A DNA stretch of 13,231 bases from Bacteroidales bacterium UBA1064 (GTDB taxonomy: Bacteria > Bacteroidota > Bacteroidia > Bacteroidales > Tenuifilaceae), in the NCBI GenBank assembly GCA_002316235.1, contig DCDD01000043.1, positions 1 through 13,231 of the forward strand. The letters are read 5' to 3'. Shown here one piece after another: positions 8,532 to 13,231 of the stretch; the stretch's first letter is position 1, and each line of letters opens with the position of its first letter. The notes beneath the pieces are model-generated. The model was not told the origin of the DNA. It made no database searches and saw only the letters and a list, made by a program, of their open reading frames with translations. The position numbers and the translations under genes are program-made.

Positions 8532-8578
8532 CATGATAAATTCGTCCAATAAGCTGGCTACCAGCACCTGTTATCATG
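8532..8578 (-). promoter_or_regulatory. Candidate structured mRNA leader of the GH73/LysM gene
   Basis: Read on the minus strand, CATGATAA (8578-8571) can pair perfectly with TTATCATG (8539-8532). Inside it sits a second hairpin, GCTGG-TAG-CCAGC (8565-8553). The nested stems begin 27 bases before the start codon and lie inside the transcript implied by the promoter at 8633-8640. This could control translation or message stability. I recognise no known riboswitch class in it, and no compensatory changes can be examined from one sequence. Confidence 0.35.
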
Positions 8579-8632
8579 CTAATATATATCCGGCTACTAG
8601 TGTTGTTTAAGAATTTTCCTAAGTTGTGGCAG

Positions 8633-8640
8633 CAAAGATA
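8633..8640 (-). promoter_or_regulatory. Bacteroidota -7 promoter element for the GH73/LysM gene
   Basis: On the minus strand this reads TATCTTTG, an exact match to TAnnTTTG, located 35 bases beyond the RluA-family stop codon. A TTG lies 25 bases further upstream, longer than the usual -33 spacing. The predicted leader is about 120 bases, so the GH73 gene is probably transcribed separately from panB and the pseudouridine synthase gene. Confidence 0.5.
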
Positions 8641-8675
8641 ACGAATATAAGCCATTGCAGGAAATCAACATTCAG

Positions 8676-9368
8676 CTATATACCCAGCAACATGAATTCG
8701 TCCCATAGCACATCCTTTGGAGGTGGAGCTGTAATAACAACCTGCTCTCCCGATATGGGATGGGTAAAGGAGAAAAGCCTGGAGTGTAGATGAATTCCAC
8801 CATCCGGGTTGGAGCGGGGAAAACCATACTTCAAGTCGCCCTTAATGGGACAACCAATTTTGGCAAGCTGACATCGTATTTGATGGTGCCTGCCAGTAAT
8901 AAGTTCAATTTCCAGAAAGTAGTACTTTTCAGACTTACCAACCAGGTTGTAGCGCAACCGTGCCACCTTTGAGCCATTCACCTCGTGGTTGTATACAAAT
9001 GATTTATTTGACTTGGAATCCCTTACCAGGTAGTGTTCCAGTAAATCGGTATCCTTAGGAGGTTTACTCCGTACAACCGCCCAGTAGCGTTTTTGCACCT
9101 GCGATTCCTGAAACAGGTGGTTCATCCTGCTCAGACCCTTGCTGGTTTTTGCAAAAACAATGACCCCGCTCACAGGCCTGTCAATGCGATGGGTAACCTC
9201 AAGAAAGACGTTTCCCGGCTTGCCATCCCTAACCTTAATAAACTGCTTTACTGTTTCCAACAACGAAAGATCACCGGTTTTATCAGCCTGCACAATATCA
9301 CCGCAAAGCTTATTTACCGCAATGTAGTGGTTATCCTCAAAGAGAATTCTATCGGGTGTGAAATCCAT
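8676..9368 (-). CDS. RluA-family RNA pseudouridine synthase
   Basis: Isomerises specific uridines of rRNA or tRNA to pseudouridine. The 230-residue protein consists of the catalytic domain only, with no N-terminal S4 RNA-binding domain. The core motif VTHRIDRPVSGVIVFAKT carries the catalytic Asp63, and GRHHQIRCQLAKIGCPIKGD (159-178) is the second conserved family block. The N-terminal VNKLCGDIVQADKTGD replaces the NKPxGxxxH found in many RluA proteins. The target nucleotide cannot be assigned from sequence. The ATG overlaps the panB stop codon by one base (TGATG on the minus strand), implying co-transcription and coupled translation after panB. No terminator is evident before the next gene. 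Confidence 0.93.
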   Translation of the reverse strand: MDFTPDRILFEDNHYIAVNKLCGDIVQADKTGDLSLLETVKQFIKVRDGKPGNVFLEVTHRIDRPVSGVIVFAKTSKGLSRMNHLFQESQVQKRYWAVVRSKPPKDTDLLEHYLVRDSKSNKSFVYNHEVNGSKVARLRYNLVGKSEKYYFLEIELITGRHHQIRCQLAKIGCPIKGDLKYGFPRSNPDGGIHLHSRLFSFTHPISGEQVVITAPPPKDVLWDEFMLLGI

Positions 9369-10183
9369 CAGTACTGCTCGCGTTCGTTGGGGAAGTCAAG
9401 CGACTTAACGTCCTTAATGTATGCTTGAAATGAACCAAGCATTTCGGCGAAGAGGTTATGGTACCTACGTAGGAACCGTGGCGAGAACTCCTGGGTTATG
9501 CCCAGCATATCATGTGTTACCAGCACCTGTCCATCCACACCATTCCCGGCACCAATACCAATAATGGGTATTTTCAACTCGTGGGCAACTCTTGCACCCA
9601 GCGAGGCAGGAATCTTTTCCAATACAATTGAAAAGCAGCCTGCATCCTGCAGCCTGTGAGCATCGTCAACCAGCTTGCTGGCCTCCTCCTCCTCGCGCGC
9701 CCTAACCACATAGGTTCCAAACTTATGAATGGACTGTGGCGTTAGGCCCAAGTGGCCCATTACAGGAATGCCGGCTGATAGAATTCTATCCACCGATTCA
9801 AGAATTTCCTTTCCTCCCTCCAGCTTAACTGCATCGGCACCACTTTCCTTCATAATCCGTATGGATGAGTTCAGCGCCAGCTTTGAGTTCCCCTGGTAGG
9901 TTCCAAATGGCAAATCAACAACCACAAGGGCACGCTTAACACCACGAACCACCGAGCTGGCATGGTAAATCATCTGGTCTAGCGTAATTGGAAGAGTTGA
10001 CTGGTAGCCGGCCATCACATTAGAGGCAGAATCACCTACCAGCAAAACATCTATTCCGGCAGCGTCAAGAATGCGAGCCATGGAATAATCATACGCTGTA
10101 AGCATGGCTATCTTCTCTCCCCTCAGCTTCATCTCGTTCAGCACATGGGTTGTAACCACTTTGGCAGTACTTTCCGTTGACAT
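9368..10183 (-). CDS. panB: 3-methyl-2-oxobutanoate hydroxymethyltransferase (ketopantoate hydroxymethyltransferase)
   Basis: Uses 5,10-methylene-tetrahydrofolate to convert 2-oxoisovalerate to ketopantoate, the first committed step towards pantothenate and coenzyme A, in the cytoplasm. The 271-residue length is normal for PanB (about 260-275). Metal and catalytic residues of the TIM-barrel fold are present: Asp51 (LVGDSAS), Asp90 (VVVDLPFG), Lys120 with Glu122 (AVKLEGG), and Glu189 (LEKIP). The conserved HLGLTPQSIHKFG and IIGIGAGNGVDGQVLV also fit. Other pantothenate genes (panC, panD, panE) are not next to it; instead it is followed, with a one-base overlap, by an RluA-family gene. A -7-like element, TACTTTTG, lies 29 bases before the start. 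Confidence 0.97.
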   Translation of the reverse strand: MSTESTAKVVTTHVLNEMKLRGEKIAMLTAYDYSMARILDAAGIDVLLVGDSASNVMAGYQSTLPITLDQMIYHASSVVRGVKRALVVVDLPFGTYQGNSKLALNSSIRIMKESGADAVKLEGGKEILESVDRILSAGIPVMGHLGLTPQSIHKFGTYVVRAREEEEASKLVDDAHRLQDAGCFSIVLEKIPASLGARVAHELKIPIIGIGAGNGVDGQVLVTHDMLGITQEFSPRFLRRYHNLFAEMLGSFQAYIKDVKSLDFPNEREQY

Positions 10184-10211
10184 ATTCAGCTGTATTAATT
10201 ATTTGATTAGG

Positions 10212-10219
10212 CAAAAGTA
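10212..10219 (-). promoter_or_regulatory. Bacteroidota -7 promoter element for panB and the RluA-family gene
   Basis: On the minus strand this reads TACTTTTG, an exact TAnnTTTG match ending 29 bases upstream of the panB ATG. A properly spaced -33 element is not obvious. Confidence 0.45.
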
Positions 10220-10390
10220 AAGGAATAATCCAACTTATTGAAATTTTGGCTAGGGCAGTAGCTACAGGACTATGCCAAACTGACAAAACGGCAGCCTGAC
10301 AAGAGTCGCTCGTATACCCATAAAAAAAACCCGGGTTGTTGTTTTGACCAGATAATGAGCACATCTCATGCAATTCATCAAGATTGTACA

Positions 10391-10405
10391 ATAGGTTACA
10401 CCTAT
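10391..10405. promoter_or_regulatory. Compact operator-like dyad upstream of dnaK
   Basis: ATAGGT-TAC-ACCTAT is a perfect 6-bp inverted repeat with a 3-base centre, the size of a dimeric repressor site. It lies about 200 bases before dnaK and about 210 before panB and is followed by a pyrimidine-rich run. A regulatory role is inferred from form and place only. Confidence 0.25.
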
Positions 10406-10474
10406 CCTTTCCTCTTCTTTTCCCTTCAATGGCAATTCAGCTATAAACAAGCGGGCTGTCAAAAAAGCTTACTG

Positions 10475-10519
10475 TTTGTGGCGATAAATGCCAATTTTGC
10501 CAAAAAACATTGCCACAAA
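10475..10519. promoter_or_regulatory. Wide inverted repeat with TGCCA cluster before dnaK
   Basis: TTTGTGGC (10475-10482) and GCCACAAA (10512-10519) are perfect 8-bp arms 29 bases apart. TGCCA occurs at 10489-10493, 10498-10502 and 10511-10515, and its complement TGGCA at 10524-10528. The left arm overlaps the near-match promoter sequence TACTGTTTG. This may be a regulator site or leader structure controlling dnaK; no known heat-shock element is recognised. Confidence 0.35.
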
Positions 10520-10602
10520 TACATGGCATAAACATTGCAGAAACAGGTTATGCTAAACATATTGGTAGTTGAAGTAAACAATAAATAAATAATCTTAGAA
10601 CA

Positions 10603-12525
10603 ATGAGCAAAATAATTGGAATTGACTTGGGAACGACCAACTCATGCGTTGCCGTTATGGAGGGCAACGAACCGGTTGTCATAACCAATAGCGAAGGTAA
10701 GAGAACAACCCCATCGGTTGTAGGCTTTGTTGAAAATGGGGAGCGCAAGGTAGGAGACCCCGCAAAACGACAGGCAATTATCAACCCACAAAAAACTGTA
10801 TTCTCTATAAAGCGGTTCATGGGCGAAACCTATGATAAGGTTGCCAACGTTGAGGTTCCACGGGTTCCCTATAAAGTTGTCCGTGGCGAAAACAACACGC
10901 CGCGGGTTGATATTGATGGTCGCCTATACACTCCTCAGGAAATTTCGGCCATGATTCTTCAAAAGATGAAGAAAACGGCAGAGGACTACCTGGGTCAGGA
11001 AGTTACAGAAGCTGTAATCACAGTTCCTGCTTACTTCAGCGACTCGCAACGTCAGGCTACAAAGGAAGCCGGTGAAATTGCCGGGCTGAAAGTTCGACGT
11101 ATAATCAACGAGCCTACCGCAGCAGCTTTAGCCTATGGGCTCGACAAGAAAAACAAAGACCTTAAGGTGGCCGTTTTTGACCTGGGCGGTGGCACATTCG
11201 ATATTTCAATTCTAGAGCTGGGCGATGGGGTTTTTGAGGTAAAATCAACCAACGGTGACACCCACCTCGGAGGTGATGACTTCGACCATGTGATTATTGA
11301 CTGGCTGGCCGAGGAATTCCTTAAGGATGAGGGTATCGATCTGCGAAAAGACCCCATGGCACTCCAACGGCTGAAGGAGGCTGCAGAGAAAGCCAAGATT
11401 GAACTTTCCAGCACCACCTCAACCGAAATTAACCTTCCCTACATCATGCCGGTTAACGGCATCCCTAAGCACCTGGTTAAAACACTTACCCGTGCACAAT
11501 TTGAGAAGCTAACCGACCATTTGTTCCAAAAAACTATTGAACCCTGTCGTAAGGCCTTGGCAGACGCCGGCTTAAAAGCTTCTGAAATTGATGAGGTTAT
11601 CCTCGTTGGTGGTTCCACACGTATTCCTTACGTTCAACAGCTTGTGGAAAATTTCTTTGGACGCACTCCAAACAAGAGCGTAAACCCCGACGAGGTGGTG
11701 GCCGTTGGCGCAGCCATTCAGGGTGGTGTCCTCACGGGTGAAGTTAAGGATGTGCTCCTGCTCGATGTTACACCACTTTCGCTGGGAATTGAAACCCTTG
11801 GAGGCGTGTTCACCAAGTTGATTGAGGCAAATACGACCATTCCTACAAAGAAATCGGAGGTGTTCACCACGGCAGCCGACAACCAACCCTCGGTAGAAAT
11901 TCATATCCTGCAGGGCGAGCGTCCGTTGGCCAAAGACAACAAAACCATAGGAAGGTTCCACCTCGATGGCTTACCACCCGCTCCAAGAGGCATACCTCAA
12001 ATTGAGGTAACCTTCGATATCGACGCCAACGGAATACTGCACGTAACGGCAAAGGATAAGGGAACCGGTAAGGAGCAGAAAATCAGAATCGAGGCTTCCT
12101 CCGGACTCTCCGACGACGAAATTAAGCGTATGCGCGAGGAGGCAAAAGCAAACGAAGCAGCCGACCGTGAAGCCAAGGAGCGTATTGAAAAGCTGAACAA
12201 CGCCGACAGCCTGATTTTCCAAACCGAAAAGCAGCTTAAGGAATTTGGCGATAAGCTTCCTGCAAGCAAGAAAGAACCCATTGAGCGAGCTCTAAGCAAG
12301 CTAAAGGATGCCCATAAGAACCAGGATGTTAGCGCCGTTGAAGTTGCATCTAACGAGCTTAACGCTGCATGGCAGGCTGCCTCAGAGGAAATGTATAAAG
12401 CCTCACAGGAAACCGCCGGGCAACAAGCTAACCCTGGTGCCGGAACTTCATCATCATCATCTTCCTCATCAACCGGCAGCAACGACGCTGAGGTAACCGA
12501 TGTGGATTTTGAGGAGGTAAAATAA
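10603..12525 (+). CDS. dnaK: Molecular chaperone DnaK (Hsp70)
   Basis: ATP-driven cytosolic chaperone that binds unfolded segments and works with DnaJ and GrpE. The 640-residue length is standard. The nucleotide-binding domain (about 1-382) has the Hsp70 signatures IIGIDLGTTNSCVAV (4-18), VAVFDLGGGTFDISILE (189-205) and VILVGGSTRIPYVQQ (332-346), plus Lys71 (SIKRFMG), the counterpart of the catalytic Lys70 of E. coli. The interdomain linker DVLLLDVTP is at 383-391. The beta substrate-binding domain runs to about 505 and the helical lid to about 605. The tail is disordered, has eight consecutive serines, and ends in VDFEEVK. The start is preceded by the A-rich stretch typical of Bacteroidota rather than a Shine-Dalgarno. 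dnaJ and grpE are not adjacent within the window. A strong hairpin terminator follows. Confidence 0.99.
   Translation: MSKIIGIDLGTTNSCVAVMEGNEPVVITNSEGKRTTPSVVGFVENGERKVGDPAKRQAIINPQKTVFSIKRFMGETYDKVANVEVPRVPYKVVRGENNTPRVDIDGRLYTPQEISAMILQKMKKTAEDYLGQEVTEAVITVPAYFSDSQRQATKEAGEIAGLKVRRIINEPTAAALAYGLDKKNKDLKVAVFDLGGGTFDISILELGDGVFEVKSTNGDTHLGGDDFDHVIIDWLAEEFLKDEGIDLRKDPMALQRLKEAAEKAKIELSSTTSTEINLPYIMPVNGIPKHLVKTLTRAQFEKLTDHLFQKTIEPCRKALADAGLKASEIDEVILVGGSTRIPYVQQLVENFFGRTPNKSVNPDEVVAVGAAIQGGVLTGEVKDVLLLDVTPLSLGIETLGGVFTKLIEANTTIPTKKSEVFTTAADNQPSVEIHILQGERPLAKDNKTIGRFHLDGLPPAPRGIPQIEVTFDIDANGILHVTAKDKGTGKEQKIRIEASSGLSDDEIKRMREEAKANEAADREAKERIEKLNNADSLIFQTEKQLKEFGDKLPASKKEPIERALSKLKDAHKNQDVSAVEVASNELNAAWQAASEEMYKASQETAGQQANPGAGTSSSSSSSSTGSNDAEVTDVDFEEVK
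12448..12471 (+). repeat. TCN serine-codon repeat in the dnaK tail
   Basis: Eight successive serine codons, six of them TCA including four in a row at 12448-12459, encode a poly-Ser run at residues 616-623 of DnaK, inside the disordered C-terminal tail. A trinucleotide repeat like this may vary in length by slippage without shifting the frame. Confidence 0.7.
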
Positions 12526-12557
12526 CCCACAAAAACAACGCTTAATCAAAAATAAGT

Positions 12558-12591
12558 AAAAAGCGGTAACACAACATGTTACCGCTTTTTT
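12558..12591 (+). terminator. Intrinsic terminator of dnaK
   Basis: AAAAAGCGGTAAC (12558-12570) pairs perfectly over 13 bp with GTTACCGCTTTTT (12578-12590) around a 7-base loop and ends in a run of six T. It starts 33 bases after the dnaK stop codon. The A run on the left means it could also work for transcripts from the opposite strand. Confidence 0.9.
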
Positions 12592-12666
12592 GTTGGTAAA
12601 TATTTCTTGATACTTATACTTTTATTACTGTTTTTTTTGTACCATATTTGTATTAGGCTTTATTTT

Positions 12667-12696
12667 ATTAAGATGTGGCTCTTATCTAATCTTAAT
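12667..12696. repeat. Inverted repeat in AT-rich DNA before the recombinase remnant
   Basis: ATTAAGAT (12667-12674) and ATCTTAAT (12689-12696) are perfect 8-bp arms 14 bases apart. They lie in the AT-rich stretch (12592-12727), which has no gene, between the dnaK terminator and the mobile-element remnant. It could be a leftover recombinase or excisionase binding site or an operator, but AT-rich DNA makes chance dyads more likely. Confidence 0.3.
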
Positions 12697-12727
12697 GAAT
12701 ATAGTTAATACTTAAAATGCCCATTTT

Positions 12728-12817
12728 ATGGGATATAGTCAGTTGAAAATTCCGAAAATATGTGAATATTGCGGAAAGCCGTTTGAGGCGAAAATAGTCG
12801 CAAATTTCTTACCATAG
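12728..12817 (+). pseudogene. Truncated CxxC zinc-ribbon protein fragment
   Basis: A 29-codon frame from ATG 12728 to TAG 12815-12817 encodes KIPKICEYCGKPFEAK followed by a few unrelated residues. The CEYCGKPF motif (Cys12 and Cys15) resembles the N terminus of small zinc-ribbon/HTH proteins that, as I recall, accompany Bacteroides-type integrases. The second CxxC half of the ribbon is missing and the frame breaks where integrase-like sequence begins, so this looks like the start of such a gene cut by a deletion. The ATG sits in a small hairpin, CCCAT-TTT-ATGGG (12720-12732). It could instead be a real 29-residue peptide, but that seems less likely. Confidence 0.45.
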
Positions 12818-13231
12818 AAGAATTAAATACCCTTGCTGTAGCTCCTTGCGAACAAGACACAATGAAACGCACTGCCTTATTCTCAGCGCTCATAGGCTTG
12901 CGTTAGTGTGATGTTTAAAAACTACGTTGAAAAGAAATTCAAAAAGAGTACGACACCTATCTACTCAACTTCACCCAGCAAAAAACAAAAGGCGGCGAGT
13001 ATATACCAATCAGCAAACAGGCCTCTCAACTTTGCGGTGAACCATGTAAGCCTGAGCAACTTGTCATTGAAGATTTATCAGATCCATCGTGGATTTTCAA
13101 TCCTCTTGATCGATGGATAAAAGCCACGGGTATAACTCGCAAAATCACATTCCACTGTTTCCGCCACATTTTTGCCAACCTCCAATTAACCAATTGTACC
13201 GATATTTATACCGTTTCCAAAATATTAGGCC
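12787..13231 (+). pseudogene. Decayed tyrosine recombinase (phage/Bacteroides-type integrase), catalytic domain, cut by the window edge
   Basis: Read in the frame of 12802, the sequence gives KFLTIEELNTL, then TALFSALIGLR with catalytic Arg I (CGT 12901-12903). Stops TAG (12904), TAA (12916) and TGA (12928) follow, after which the frame is open to the window end. The later part has NFTQQKTKGGEYIPIS with the catalytic Lys region (12982-12990), KITFHCFRH with the HxxR box (His codon 13153, Arg codon 13162), and TDIYTVSKILG. These are hallmarks of tyrosine recombinases. The N-terminal arm and core-binding domains are missing; the second conserved His/Trp and the Tyr nucleophile lie beyond the window. 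The stops sit where relatives read GLRxCDIQKLxW, so the second and third fit single changes from CAA (Gln) and TGG (Trp). With three stops and no N terminus it cannot encode a functional enzyme. Confidence 0.85.

Larger units (their letters stand above)
10184..10602. other. 419-bp divergent intergenic region between panB and dnaK
   Basis: No gene is convincing here; the open frames on the minus strand lack family features. It holds a panB promoter candidate (10212-10219), the palindrome AACCCGGGTT (10328-10337), a loose dyad ATGAG/CTCAT (10355-10369), the dyad ATAGGT/ACCTAT (10391-10405), a pyrimidine-rich tract (10401-10427), and a wide inverted repeat (10475-10519) near the dnaK side. No CIRCE element (TTAGCACTC-N9-GAGTGCTAA) is present. 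No exact TAnnTTTG precedes dnaK; the nearest is TACTGTTTG at 10470-10478, with one extra base. Confidence 0.6.

Noticed and set aside
10328..10337. Palindrome AACCCGGGTT as part of a terminator
   Set aside because: It has no loop between its halves, so it cannot fold as a terminator hairpin; retained only as a note in the intergenic entry.
10089..10462. Two minus-strand open frames of 100 and 66 codons upstream of and overlapping panB
   Set aside because: They overlap the panB start or the promoter region, show no recognisable domain, and have an irregular amino-acid composition typical of chance frames.
12904..12930. Stop codon reassignment or readthrough as an explanation for the three stops
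   Set aside because: All three stop types occur, while other genes in the window end at normal TAA, TAG and TGA codons. The N-terminal half is also missing, so gene decay is simpler.
12908..13120. A 70-codon plus-strand frame inside the recombinase remnant
   Set aside because: It is out of frame with the recombinase sequence, which gives clear family motifs in the neighbouring frame, so it is a shadow.
1..13231. tRNA, rRNA, CRISPR array, complete insertion sequence, or toxin-antitoxin or defence genes
   Set aside because: Reading the intergenic regions and frames gave no cloverleaf-like sequence, regularly spaced repeats, transposase motifs or recognisable defence domains.

Overview
The window looks like ordinary chromosome from a member of the Bacteroidota, probably the order Bacteroidales. 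The evidence is a dipeptidyl-peptidase 5-type S9 peptidase resembling the Porphyromonas enzyme, several intergenic matches to the Bacteroidota -7 promoter element TAnnTTTG, A-rich rather than Shine-Dalgarno-like sequence before start codons, and the remnant of a Bacteroides-type tyrosine recombinase at the right edge. No species is claimed.

Layout. Bases 1-90 hold three small hairpins; the last is a probable terminator for the minus-strand dpp5-like lipoprotein peptidase gene (118-2229). A 237-bp divergent promoter region separates it from a plus-strand M28 zinc peptidase gene (2467-4089), also a likely lipoprotein. A plus-strand polytopic membrane protein of glycosyltransferase GT-C type follows (4364-6316), then fmt, methionyl-tRNA formyltransferase (6531-7514). 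The end of fmt overlaps by 6 bp the end of a convergent minus-strand gene for an exported GH73/LysM peptidoglycan hydrolase (7509-8504), which has its own promoter and a possibly structured leader. Upstream of that, panB (9368-10183) and an RluA-family pseudouridine synthase gene (8676-9368) form a minus-strand pair overlapping by one base. A 419-bp region with several inverted repeats separates panB from the divergent dnaK (10603-12525), which ends at a strong terminator.

After dnaK the sequence turns AT-rich and contains decayed mobile-element DNA. There is a short CxxC zinc-ribbon reading frame, then, in another frame, the catalytic domain of a tyrosine recombinase with three in-frame stop codons within 27 bases. 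It runs off the window edge.

How the genes work together. Most are housekeeping genes: translation initiation (fmt), RNA modification (rluA family), coenzyme A precursor synthesis (panB), protein folding (dnaK), cell-wall turnover (GH73/LysM) and peptide degradation in the envelope (dpp5 and M28). I see no convincing new defence, biosynthetic or mobile system. The points most worth checking are the recombinase remnant and the structured intergenic regions before the GH73 gene and before dnaK.
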